A DNA stretch of 64,000 nucleotides from Gorsachius magnificus (lineage: Eukaryota; Chordata; Aves; Pelecaniformes; Ardeidae), in the NCBI GenBank assembly GCA_034008185.1, contig CM067081.1, forward strand, positions 184,099,510 to 184,163,509. The letters run 5' to 3'. Under the pieces are notes generated by a model. It made no database searches. It saw only the letters and a list, made by a program, of their open reading frames with translations, and was not told the origin of the DNA. The translations under genes and the position numbers were made by a program. The first letter of the stretch is position 1. Every line of letters begins with the position of its first letter. This document shows positions 28,701 through 38,732 of the stretch, one piece after another.

Positions 28701-31065
28701 AACATGACCTCTGCATTTCATTTCCAATTCCCATTTTGCAGAACCCCCTCAGGAGCTTTGGCATGGGGAACTATGCTCCACCCCACTGCCTGATAGACTG
28801 ATCCAGACAGAAAACGGCAGAGCATAGAGCTCTCCTGCATTCCTCTGAGCACCCTGTGCAATTGCAGGTGAACAGCTAGTGACAATGCAATCAACAGCAC
28901 TGCTCTGAAACCATTCTCCCCCAAGATACAGGCAACCGTTCCTACAAAAAAAAAATTAGCTGTACAAGGAAAGAGATCCTCAGAGAGCTGAGAGAAATTC
29001 TAGAAAGAAAAATTTTGCAGGTCACCTTCTAAAGTGCTCCCACTTTACTTACCAATTCACATTTCATGGGATTTTTCATGAGTCTGATCTGGCCTACTGC
29101 AGGACTAGAGTTTAGCTGAGGGTCTAATACCTCCAGTGAGCTGTTCTAACTGAACGAGTATGTTAATGGTGGTGCCGAGTGGCGGTAGCCCAATCTGAAA
29201 TCTCAGGGCCCTGACCTTAGCTGCAGATATAAACAAAGGAGAAGTGCCCAGCTTGTAGAGCACAAAACCTGATACAAACTGAAAAAAAAAAGTTTGTGAG
29301 GGGATGTAACAGCAGAAAATGAACGTGGTAGCCACTGGCAGCTGGGATTCTGAGGGTGCTGGAGTAGACGCAGATCTCTAGGGTACAGCTGAAAGAGAGA
29401 GTGACAGTACAATTTTATTTCTTTGCATGCAGCAGGAGTAAGAGGTTAGATCTTGTGGTCTGCAGTGGTTCCTTGCAACCTGAATGACTCTGACTCCATC
29501 GCAAGCACTGCAACTGTAGACAAAAAAAGCAGCACAGTGTGGTGCTTCTCAGTGTGATGAAGAGAGCTGTAATCTCTGCAGGATAAACGATTTCAATGAA
29601 AATGTCCAATTGCACTCACCAGTGCGCTGCCTAAAACTTTCCCAATATGTAGTCAAATTCCTAATATTAAAATAATTTTCTTGAGTTTTTCTTCTGCGTT
29701 CTTGATATTCAAGAGAGCCTGGGGGAGTAAAAAATAATGGAATGATACATAGATAACAACTACCTCTACAGGAAAATAATTTCATGATAATGAAAGACCA
29801 GATAATATCTGTGTGTCTCTCATTTTTTTTTTCTCTTACGAAAGGAAGAGCAGTTGCTGTGAAGGTTACTTCTTCAATTTTCTGACCAGTTGTGCTGGAG
29901 GAGCAGTACCTGCCATTTAAGGCAATGATTCTCAAACCTTTGAAAGCATAGCCCCTTTGTTTTCATATCAAGTATCTGAATACTAGAACTAAATGCAAAT
30001 ATTTAATGGAAAAATAGAACACAATCTGAATAATTTGATTGACACTGCCCCCCATTTATTCTCTTTACGTAAAACCAGTTCCTAGATGCCTATTTTCCCA
30101 AGCTTTTCCCAGCATTTCATAAATGCATTTGAATGCTTGTGATCAAGCTTTGCAACTCAAAGTTTTTGAAAAATGGATTTTATCTCAAAAGCACATAGAT
30201 TCTAGGCAATTCCTGGAAAACTGTAGTCAGGCAGACAAAATGTCTTTAAATCCTCACTACTGTGTCTTATGTCATAACACACATTTTGAAGCTGTATGGC
30301 CAAGCTGGTTTTAGCTATGCTTGTGAATGGGACAGTCATAGTTTGTAGAGCCTCTTCTAAATAGAAGGCTTCAGATCACCAGTAATATCACTTAGTTTTG
30401 TTAGTGATGATGTGAATTTACTCTGAGAATCCTTTTCTGTCTAGAAGGATGGTGCTATAGGAAATTGCTCTATCCCTAGTCACTGGGCTGTTCTTTTTCC
30501 AGCCTAAGGCAAATAATCACCTTTTTGAGGTGACGAAAGTCAAGGAGAGTATTTGGCCCAGCTGTAGTAAATAGTGATGGGAAAATCCTCAGATAATGTC
30601 AATCAGTCAACTTCACTGGATCTACTATAACAATGAATAAGGAAGGGACATGAAAATAAAGCGGTGGAAAGAAAAAAACCTCTTGTTAGGGCAAAGTTGT
30701 TTAAAGAAAGGAATGATAATAAACTCTCATTAACTTGCAAACAGGTGAAAATTTGGTTTCAGAATCGAAGGATGAAATGGCGAAACTCCAAAGAAAAGGA
30801 AGTGCTTTCAAACAGGTGCCTCCAAGAAGAAGGTCTTCAGGAGAACTACCTCTCACGGTCCACCATGAATTTTACCTCCCCGTGCCCATCTGTGTGGGAA
30901 GTGTCTCAGGAGCAGGCAAGTCCAAGGTGGAGAGAGAATTCTCCAGGAAAGTCTGAAAGACTGACTAGTACACAACCACCTCCAAGAGCAAATTCATCGC
31001 AGAGCCCGCTGTATTTGTATCCTGACCAAGACACTGCAAATAAGGCAGTTACATCATCAGCTTAA
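10393..31065 (+). CDS. DBX2: DBX2 homeobox transcription factor, complete four-exon coding gene
   Basis: DBX2 is a nuclear homeodomain protein of the developing brain homeobox family. The family patterns interneuron progenitors in the ventral and intermediate neural tube, largely as repressors. The four coding exons are 337, 96, 188 and 321 bases and join with phases 1, 1 and 0 to give 313 residues plus stop, slightly shorter than the mammalian protein of about 339. Residues 32-38 (FLIENLL) form an eh1-like motif that can recruit Groucho/TLE co-repressors. The homeodomain spans about residues 164-223, with the recognition-helix residues W211, F212, N214 and R216 intact and a following basic MKWRNSKEKE stretch. 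The conserved cysteine-rich PPFYSACCGGSC block is in exon 2. All introns are GT-AG. The start was chosen because MLPSA and the following residues align with the family and have G at -3. No break is seen, so the gene should be functional. Confidence 0.96.
11300..11336. repeat. Two A-runs separated by a C-rich spacer
   Basis: Runs of 13 A (11300-11312) and 12 A (11325-11336) flank a short 'cccaaacccacc' spacer. The tract lies just inside DBX2 intron 1, beyond the GC-rich island. It is low-complexity sequence with no associated retrotransposon body. Confidence 0.8.
17625..17694 (+). mobile_element. CR1 LINE 3' tail, heavily 5'-truncated
   Basis: The fragment has the CR1 terminal block 'ggttggactagatgatctc' and 'cccttccaacccttgcc', ending in an ATTCTGTGATTCT-like short repeat instead of poly(A). 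Only about 70 bases remain. It is a dead insertion in DBX2 intron 1, in the same orientation as the gene. Confidence 0.85.
20440..20766 (+). mobile_element. CR1 LINE 3' fragment
   Basis: The fragment encodes the CR1 ORF2 C-terminal end: DRTRGNG, then RFRLDIRQKFFTTRVVKHWN and GLPREVVEAPSLETFQARLD. A 3' UTR with 'gggttggactagatgacctc' follows, with terminal ATTCTATGA repeats. It is 5'-truncated to about 330 bases. It lies in DBX2 intron 1 on the same strand as the gene. The 3' end is clear; the 5' border is approximate. Confidence 0.92.
23527..23622 (+). CDS. DBX2: DBX2 coding exon 2
   Basis: This 96-base exon encodes residues 113-144. It includes the family-specific PPFYSACCGGSC segment and ends with PTAFP and one base of the next codon. 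A good acceptor (TTTCTTTGCAG) precedes it and a GTAAGT donor follows. Its 96-base length keeps phase 1 on both sides. It is too short to be found by frame length alone and was identified from its similarity to DBX2. Confidence 0.95.
23623..28277 (+). other. DBX2: DBX2 intron 2
   Basis: This 4.65-kb intron runs from a consensus GTAAGT donor to a CCCACTAG acceptor. It is AT-rich, and I recognised no repeat family or further exon in it. Confidence 0.85.
28278..28465 (+). CDS. DBX2: DBX2 coding exon 3, first part of homeodomain
   Basis: This 188-base exon encodes residues 145-207. It starts with REESVLPLLTQ, then ARRGILRRAVFSEDQRKALE, and continues through helices 1 and 2 of the homeodomain (about 164-207). 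It stops at KESQ, immediately before the recognition-helix VKIWFQ motif. The donor is GTAAGG. Splitting the homeodomain at this point is typical of the family. Confidence 0.96.
28466..30744 (+). other. DBX2: DBX2 intron 3
   Basis: This 2.28-kb intron has a GTAAGG donor and a GCAAACAG acceptor. It interrupts the homeodomain between residues 44 and 45 of the domain. No repeat family or additional exon was recognised. Confidence 0.85.
30745..31065 (+). CDS. DBX2: DBX2 coding exon 4, recognition helix and C-terminus
   Basis: This exon encodes residues 208-313 and the TAA stop. It begins VKIWFQNRRMKWRNSKEKE, the complete recognition helix and basic tail of the homeodomain. A serine- and proline-rich C-terminal region follows, containing the conserved SPRWRENSP. 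The 3' UTR end is not certain. ATTAAA variants occur at 31198-31203 and further on, and an AATAAA at 33638-33643. Confidence 0.96.
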   Translation: MKIWFQNRRMKWRNSKEKEVLSNRCLQEEGLQENYLSRSTMNFTSPCPSVWEVSQEQASPRWRENSPGKSERLTSTQPPPRANSSQSPLYLYPDQDTANKAVTSSA

Positions 31066-31915
31066 GGAAATAGGGTCAGTTTTGTAAACTGAGTGGAGAG
31101 CACAGGCTTCAAATAAGAAGTCTTCTAAGACTAACAATATTTGGACATTGTAAAGCTAACTAGTTTATGCCTCATAAATTTCCTAAAGTCTAACACCATT
31201 AAAATGACAAACAACTAATGAATTAAGAAGTATTCTTCAATACTCAGTCTTTTCTTGTGTCTTTTCCAGTCTTGTACTGACCTTAAAAGTGAAATAGGAA
31301 CTGATGGTAAGTAAAACGAAGTGAAGAGCATGAAGCTGAAGTTGTTGCTCTGATTTATACATCAGTGCTGTATACGATATTCATTAAAACCACACTGACA
31401 GAGAATCACTTTTATCTCTCATTGCAGTCAGACCCATTAATTTCTTTTGTGCACGAGATAAGAATAACCCCGTTTCCCTCAAGATAGTAAGTTGCTTTGG
31501 GTTCTTTCTGAAATTCAATAGATGACACAATAGGTTCATATTAGACAAACATAAGCATTTTTAGTATGTTTTCTCCATCTGTCCTCACCTCTATCAGTAT
31601 TCAGTTAGTTTTAAATAGCATGGTCACAGGTCAGCTGATAACCCTAGTAAAGTGTGCAATAAGACAGCCAACCAAGACTATAAAATATTCCGTGTTTAAA
31701 TCAGTTTGATTTGAATGCATACTGGGAAATGCAATTCACTAACTCCTGTCTTTTCTCCTGTGGATGAATCTTCCAGCATTCCTAACTCTGAATTTCAGTG
31801 GCTTTTGTCAGCGCAATGTCTTGTAATCTCTTCTGTATTTCAAAACTGTAATGGCAATATGCAGAACTGTAGCCCAAATGCAGTAAGCAACAGAACTATA
31901 ATTGGAAAAACTGCC

Positions 31916-31962
31916 ACTACAGCCATCTCCGAGAAGTACTTACGGAGATGGCATACTGTAGT
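31916..31962. repeat. Hairpin-forming inverted repeat
   Basis: GCCATCTCCG at 31922-31931 and its exact reverse complement at 31943-31952 enclose an 11-base loop. Outside them, ACTACA (31916-31921) pairs with TGTAGT (31957-31962), leaving a 4-base bulge ATAC on one side. The RNA form would be a stem of 16 pairs. It lies 0.85 kb past the DBX2 stop, possibly in its 3' UTR. It could be a structured UTR element, a small-RNA hairpin or the core of an old MITE-like repeat. Confidence 0.6.
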
Positions 31963-34469
31963 AGCCTTATTCCTGACTCACTCCCATTTAAACTGGTGCC
32001 AGTAAGTACACATCAGCATATGTCTGTATCAAAGACAGGACAATATTCTGTGTAATACCAGTAGCCTGAAATAACATTATTAAAACTGCTTTACTTAAAA
32101 TGATTTGCTTGCTTCATCCACTTCAAGAAAACCACTCCATGAGTTTAAGTATAATTTTTTGTTTATTTGCAAGGCTTTATAGCTCAAAACGGGAGCAGAA
32201 CTTTTTTTCTTTGTCATACATTTATGAATGCAATTGCTGAGAAGAAAGACTAAAGCTATTTTATATTACAGGCAAAAGCTTTTGGAGAACATTACGGTTT
32301 TGTAGGGACTACTTAGTTTCTGGCAGATTCTTATATTTTGTAGTCAAAAGAGATGATTATGATAATCTAGTCTGTCTTTCCTCATCCTGCATGCCATGAA
32401 TGTTCCTAGTTATTCTTGCCTTGAGCTCCAAAGGTTTTTGAGCTGTATTGTACAACTTTCAAAAAGCCATACAATTGTTACTTAACATTTTACCTTTTGG
32501 TAGATGATCTAATATTCCCCTCGTTATGTTGTATTATCTGGGAGGTGAAGTTTAGATACTTTTGCAGCTAAAAAACTTCAGATTGCAGTGATGAAGCTCG
32601 TGTCATAAACTTTAGGCATGATCAGGCAAGTTTTGTATCCCGCCTTGTGCATGTCCTGCCTTCTAAGTAGCCAACTGTGCCGTCCTAGTCTTGCACGGAA
32701 TGTCATTCTTTGCATGTGATTTCCTGTGCTTGTTTAAAAGAAAAAAGAAATTACAGAAAAATTAAGAAGTCATCTCTTCCTGTGATTACAAACCCTCGTT
32801 AGCATAAGCTGCCTAGATAGCCGCCCTCAGAAGGCACTTGAACACGTTTGGTGTGCCATGTGTTATATGCAATTCAGTAACCTGAGAAGTTTATTCCTGA
32901 CCCTCAACTGAAATCCCAGAACCAACTCACATTCTGCCTAAAACCCTTAGGGAAGGACAGACAGATTGTGTACACACGGGGATGAATTTACTCTCTAATT
33001 GCCTTTAATCATAGTCCTGCCCTGCTTGACTAACTCCCGCCTGAAGGACCAGCAAGTGTTGGTGGCCCAGACTCTTCCGAAATGGCATTTGCTAGTGCCT
33101 GCCTACAATGAAAGTCATGCAGGTATTTCCAAATTACCATCAAATGATCAAGTGGGGGTACGTGTGGGGGGGCAGTATTCATCAGTGCTTCCCATTTTTT
33201 TTGAGGAAATATTTGTATGGTGGGGGTGATTGGGGTTTTCCCATCTCCCCTTTCAGGGAAAGGGAGTCTTTACAGCTGCTCATATTCTTTTACTGCAGTC
33301 AGTGGAGCATTGGTGTTAGAAGCAACCCTTCTGGAGAGGGGAGATGGGATTCAGAGTGCTCCCTGGGAAGTTCTTTCAGTTGACGGTGTTGCAAGCACCA
33401 AACGTGAACTGCTGTCAAAACTCGGAGCTGATGTGCTAAACTGAATACACCTGAAGGATGGCTCGCTGAAGCAAAGATCAAGCCAGGCTCAGGCAGAATT
33501 GGTTTCACAGTTACAATGATACACGTGATTTAAATGGAGCAAGTTTTGGTTTCACTGTAGCCTATTAAAACTTATGCCGTTTCACGGCCCTCCAAATCTC
33601 TTAACACCTCCTACCAGTATTCTTACTCCATAGCTAGAATAAAGCTTCAATATGCCAGATAAAACATTCTTTCCTTGAAAATGCTGATCAAGCTTTCTTA
33701 AAAACCATAAAAGTATACATGTGAATTTTGCATCATGCCTAAAATAGTCTGATTCAATTAGTCACAGCATATTTAGGGCCATGGCACATACAACCTTGAT
33801 TCCTCTCATTTTAAGCTATTTCAAGGAGAAGTTTCCCTTTGGTCCCTACTGTGAAAACTTGGCAAATGAGAAACAGCACCCAGTATGAATATGAAAGTCT
33901 TACGTACTTACAGTGCCAGTCTTTCTGCATGAAGGATCAAGCAGTAAGTATTTCTTCTCTTCAAGTAACGTATGCACACTGGTTATAAAAGAACAAAGCA
34001 TGAATCACACACACGACCTGCAGCAGGTGTTTGAAGTGTGTCGTGGCAGGCCCGCTGCAGAGGGGTACGGCATAGGATGCATCTGGAGTCACAGAGTGAC
34101 ATGGCAGATACCTGTGGCATCTCACAGTTAAAACCAGCGACGTATCACTTTGACTTCAAATGTATATTCTGGTGGATGACCTTGCGGCACAGATTTAGGG
34201 TATCTGCCTGGGGTGTTTCTTATGTGTGGCATTTTGAGTCTATTGTTCCAGGCTGTAGAGTATTATGAAGGACATCTGTTGGGATCCTGGGGCTGGGCAG
34301 AGTTCAGGTACCTCAAATTCCAAACAGCAACTGAAAAAAACCCCAAACCTCTTCAGAGGCCTTGAACAATGCAGATACTTATACTCACTGGGCACCTCTC
34401 TGTTTAGTCTGGCAACTTACCAATGCTAATGTAATACAGAATGCAACAGAGAAAGGGAGAAAGGGCCGA

Positions 34470-34497
34470 GACTCAGTACTCCAGACTCAGTACTCGC
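34470..34497. repeat. Short tandem duplication
   Basis: Two adjacent copies of 'gactcagtactc' are separated by a two-base spacer, giving a period of 14. This is a small local duplication with no evident function. Confidence 0.7.
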
Positions 34498-35514
34498 TTT
34501 GTTACCTGAGCTGCCGGCTCCCGTGCCCCCAGGCTGTGCTGCTGAGATGGGGATCTTGCCTCACAACCACGAAGCTGTGGGAAGAGGGGGGGGCTTTTCT
34601 CACCCCACCTATTGGAGATCCTCCAGACAGCTCTGAATGTGGATCTTTGAAAGGCTGTTCTTAAGGTCAGGCCCTCCAAGGAGCTCCTCTGATACCTGAC
34701 AAGAAGGTGCCGATTTCCATTTCTAGGTCTGGCTCTTGGTCTTTTAAAAGGTATGACAGATGATGCCGGTTATGCCCACCTACATCAGGCACAGCCACAG
34801 TCACGTTTTATTGCGTGTAAACAACTGGGAGACCATGAACGTGAGAGGCCAGCCAGCTCCTCCACGGCCCTGGTACAACGTAGCTAAAAGCTGGATTTGC
34901 TGACCACGCCTGCGTCAGCACTTATACTTTGGCTGTACAGATTTGAAGTATAAAGTAATTTTCTAGAAGTTCTCTTGTTTTTATTGATTCTTTGCCAAAC
35001 AGGAATTAATTGTTACGACCTGCTTAGGCGAACAGGGCTGCTGTAAGGCACAAAACTGCATTACTAACTTCACTGTCAGAACAACAGTACAATGGTCAAA
35101 TGTCACTTCTGAGCTGCAGTAATATATCAGGTTTGTTTTATCCGCTGTGATTTACTGGCACTGGGTTTTACATGCCCATTGCCATCACTGTAGCCACACA
35201 GCTCCTCTGACGAATATATGTTCCACAGTCAGAAGACCGACATAAATTAAGTAGGTTCACGTGCTTCAGAACCCTCTTACCAACAAGACTGTTACTGATT
35301 TTCACAAACCAGAAGGGAACACAAAGCAATTTCCAGCAATCTAGCTGTAAATTCAGTGCCCTCAGAAAGGCCAGGAGAAAAATTAGGCTCCAATTATCTT
35401 AAGGCTTAATTTAGGACCATGGGGAGCCCAAAAGGCCGCCACAGAGAAAGGTTCATAGTGGCCCTAATTGCCATTAATGACAGAAGTCTTCAATGGCCGC
35501 GCTTCTAAGTTACG

Positions 35515-36291
35515 TGCCAGGCAAGTGTCAGGTGCTGCACCTGGGGAGGTCGAAGCCCATGCACCAGTACAGACTGGGGGCTGACCTGCTGGGAAGCACC
35601 TCTGCCAAGAGCGACCTGGAAGTCCTGGTGGAGAACAAGCTGACCATGAGCCAGCAGTGTGCCCTTGTTGTCAAGAAAGCCAATGGCATCCTGGGGTGCA
35701 TTAAGAGAAGCGTGGACAGCAGGTTGAGGGAGGTTATCCTCCCCCTCTACTCTGCCCTAGTGAGATCACACCTGGAGTACTGTGTCCAGTTCTGGGCTCC
35801 TCAGTTCAAGAAGGATGAGGAACTCCTAGAGAGAGTCCAGAGAAGGGCTACAAAGGTGATGAGGGGATCGGAGCATCTCTTCTATGAGGAAAGGCTGAGG
35901 GAGCTGGGCTTGTTTAGCCTGAAGAAGAGAAGACTGAGAGGGGATCTCATAAATACTTACAAATATCTTAAGGGTGGATGTCACAAGGACGCAGCCAGAC
36001 TCTTCTCAGTGGTGCCCAGTGACAGGACAAGGGGCAATGGGCACAAACTTAAATGTAAGAGGTTTCAGTTGAATGTGAAGAAGAACTTCTTTACCTTGAG
36101 GGTGATGGAGCACTGGAACAGGCTGCCCAGGGAGGTTGTGGAGTCTCCTTCTCTGGAGATATTCAAAGCCTGCCTGGATGATGTCCTGTGCAAGCTGCTC
36201 TAGGTGACCCTGCTTTAGCAGGGGGGTTGGACTTGATCGCTGGAGGTCCCTTCTAACCTCTGCCATTCTGTGATTCGGTGTGATTCTGTGA
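35515..36291 (+). mobile_element. CR1 LINE 3' fragment with open ORF2 C-terminus
   Basis: This is a 5'-truncated chicken-repeat-1 LINE of about 780 bases. One open frame (to the stop at 36203) gives the region after the reverse-transcriptase core, with [68 protein letters not shown] and [14 protein letters not shown]. The 3' UTR 'gggttggacttgatcgctgg' and short TGATTC(T)GTG terminal repeats follow. The frame is uninterrupted, so it is younger than the 47-kb copy. It lacks the endonuclease and catalytic reverse-transcriptase domain, so it cannot move itself. Confidence 0.95.
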
Positions 36292-37228
36292 CTACTGCTG
36301 CATAAAATAAACTGCAGCCTGAGAGCCCGGACCTGAGGTGCTCCCCAGGTGGGCTCACACCTAAACCAGTACCAGACAACAGTGACTCGCACTCCTTGGT
36401 TACCTATGGACGCTGGTTGTATTTCCAAGCAATGAAGCTGGGCACAGTGGACGGGGATGTCACAAGGCAACATCTCAACGGTGATCCTCCAGTACTCTCC
36501 CAGACACACAGGCATCTCACCTGTTGTAAACATCCAGCCCTTGAGGAATACTTAAGTTTTTCCAAGTAATTTTTTTTGTTTGCATGTCAACATTTGAATG
36601 TGATACAGGGTAGCTGAAAGTTAATGTGTATCATTCAAAAAGTCTGTTTCCATTTATTTCTGCTTTGCTATCATATGGGTTTAGATAAGAGTGAAATGAC
36701 AAGTCTCTCTTGTGACATCTGTCACTTAATCTATCGTGCAAACGTCAGCACATATCAGATTCAGTCTAAATTTAAGATACACTGTCAAAGCCATTTAGCA
36801 CGTTATGAAAGAAACACAATGAATTTTCAGTCTCTGAGAGGCTCTATCATAGCCTTCATCATCCTGAAAAAAATGGAAAAGATATGACAAGGAAATTTCT
36901 AATGTACAAAAGCAACTTCTAAGAATTGAAAAAAATTAATTAGACTATAACAAAACATGTATGTTCTGGGGCTATCCTGAAACATTTGATGTCTGAAGAA
37001 CATTGGAGATCTTTTTAATTCTTAAATTTGTTTGACTGACAAGGAAAGTTGACGGAAACATGTTGTTCCACAAACTGAAGTTACATCATGACTTACCCGT
37101 AACTTACCTGGTTACAGATTGTTGCACATGGGTCCAGCACTTAACTGAAAGCCAATCCTGATTTTCTCATTTTCCATTAATTTGCAAAGTTGTTTCTCTT
37201 AATATTACCAGATGCAAATGATGCATTC
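36292..37228. other. Unassigned intergenic DNA
   Basis: This is AT-rich sequence between the CR1 copy and the minus-strand open frame at 37.2 kb. No gene, repeat family or structured element was recognised. Confidence 0.6.
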
Positions 37229-37744
37229 TTAAACCCCAAAGCATTTTATTGTAGTGCACAATTTTACATTACAAATATTCCGAACTAGTTTCGCTGCTGT
37301 CTCGGAGAGTAAAAAGCAACCATTGCTGGAATTCCTGTTTGAGGCATCGGTGGCCGCAGAGAAAACCATGCCCCTTTCAGCCAACTGCTCAGGTGTTTTC
37401 TCAATCAAAAGAGGAAGCAAGGCGATGTTGACACTACAGGCAGGCTTTTGTTTTACCAACACACCTCTCTTCAGCCAAAGGCAACTCTTGAAACATAACC
37501 CCCATGAGTATGAATGACTACGGGTAATATTTCGGTGCATTGTTGTTCCTCCTGTGGCACCTGCTTCCTCATTTTCTTTATTTTTGCATTTCTCTGCAGC
37601 AAAATGTTCCCAGGGTTTTGCTCTTGGAAGATGAGAATTATTTTTATCATCTGCTCCATTTGCAACATGTTTTCCACCTGACCTGCAACCACAACCCCCG
37701 GGGGTGTCTTCCCAGCTGTGCAAGTTCCTACTACCAGCCGCCAT
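37229..37744 (-). CDS. Hypothetical minus-strand 171-codon frame, possible retrocopy or exon
   Basis: An open frame begins at an ATG at 37744 in good context (G at -3, G at +4; MAAGSRNLHSWEDTPGG). It runs 171 codons and ends at FGV. It is not GC-rich over most of its length, so its openness is not simply a composition effect. An AATAAA (minus strand, 37250-37245) lies inside the last codons, and a GC island lies just upstream on that strand. I do not recognise the protein and see no domain or signal peptide. It could be the 5' end of an unrecognised gene, a long non-coding RNA, an old retrocopy, or chance. Confidence 0.2.
   Translation of the reverse strand: MAAGSRNLHSWEDTPGGCGCRSGGKHVANGADDKNNSHLPRAKPWEHFAAEKCKNKENEEAGATGGTTMHRNITRSHSYSWGLCFKSCLWLKRGVLVKQKPACSVNIALLPLLIEKTPEQLAERGMVFSAATDASNRNSSNGCFLLSETAAKLVRNICNVKLCTTIKCFGV
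37245..37250 (-). terminator. Candidate polyadenylation signal AATAAA
   Basis: The plus strand reads TTTATT, which is AATAAA on the minus strand. It lies at the end of the open frame starting at 37744 and could end a short minus-strand transcript. No poly(A) tract follows in the genome, which argues against a recent retrocopy. Confidence 0.25.
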
Positions 37745-37784
37745 TACGGTTGATGTCCCAGTCACCTTACAATTTGCTCTAAGA

Positions 37785-37975
37785 GCCACCTGCCCATGGG
37801 GCCACAGCCACCTCCTGCCAGCAGGACCACGGCCACCTCCCGTGGGGCCACAGCCACCTCCTGCCAGCGGGGCCATGGCCACCTCCCATGGGGCCACGGC
37901 CACCTCCTGTCAGGGGGGTCACAGTCACAGCCACCTCCCGCGGGGCCGTGGCCACCTCCTGCCCGTGGGGCCCTG
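37785..37975. repeat. GC-rich minisatellite with 46-base dimeric unit
   Basis: Eight consecutive units each begin GCCACCT and alternate between a long form of about 25 bases (gccacctcctgccagc...) and a short form of about 21 bases (gccacctcccgtggggcca). They make a higher-order unit of about 46 bases repeated four times. One unit is extended to 31 bases by a local 'tcacagtcaca' expansion. The long frames on both strands here come from the repeat and are not genes. Confidence 0.85.
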
Positions 37976-38450
37976 CAGCTCCCCCGTGGCCGCGCGGGGC
38001 GCAGCGCGGCAGTCGCGGCCGTGGGTGGCGGTGGCGGGGGCCGGGGGTGTCGGCCCGGGGGGGGCTGTCCCTCCCGCAGCCCCCCGCCCCCCCTCCCCCA
38101 TGCCGTGCCGGTCACCTTCCCTCTGGGGCAGGCTGGCGGCTGCGGCTCTGCCAGGCGCAGCCCCCTCCCGGCCGAGATGAGGAGGGGTTACACCCTGACG
38201 CCGTTTTTTTTTCCTTAATTCCTGCAGACTTGTCCAGTCCGAGCTTTTGAGAGAGGGGAATAATCCCCTGCCGGCACGGGAGGCACGCAGGGGCGTGCTG
38301 CTGCGCTCCGGGGCTGCGGCTGCACCAGGTGACGGGAGAAACACTGCAGCCATCGATGGCTGCGACGTCTCCTGTGACTGCGGCTAGGTGACGGCAGGGT
38401 GGGCAACCCTCTCTGCCTCTCTCCAACCGTTTGCCCAGAGGAGCCCTCCT
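37950..38450. promoter_or_regulatory. Intergenic GC/CpG island
   Basis: This GC- and CpG-rich block of about 500 bases contains several long G or C runs, including a G8 near 38060 and C-rich runs near 38085-38100, which could form G-quadruplexes. It directly follows the minisatellite. It lies 6.9 kb past the DBX2 stop and 2 kb past the PRL2 stop, so it is not the promoter of either gene. It may drive a minus-strand transcript covering 37744-37229, or be only a GC-rich repeat neighbourhood. Confidence 0.35.
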
Positions 38451-38732
38451 TTCCTCTCTTTGAAGCCCCTTTTGTTTCCAGAATGAGTTCAGCATTTGCG
38501 CAGGGATGCTGCTATTCCGTTACGTGTTTGCAGCATCTCGCTGCTTAAGGCATTGCAGCTGGGAACTTCCTTGGGGCAGGCACTGTGTAACCCCTTGCTT
38601 TTCTACCATACCTGGTGCAACAGGGACCAGCCGTGAACTGCGAACACTCACAGCTTCTGGATGAGAAAGTACATCCGCGGTTCTACCAGGCGGTAGATAC
38701 CCGAGGATCAGCGGCAGTTGTAGAGACGCAGC

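Larger units (their letters stand above)
31066..35514. other. DBX2 3' flank, 3' UTR not delimited
   Basis: The first part should be DBX2 3' UTR, but its end is not fixed because several candidate polyadenylation signals are present. I see no further coding exon. A stable inverted repeat at 31916-31962 is listed separately. Overlapping open frames near 33.0-33.5 kb have no family resemblance. Confidence 0.6.

Noticed and set aside
37762..38250. Proline/glycine-rich open frames on both strands
   Set aside because: They are translations of the minisatellite and the GC island, open in several frames at once.
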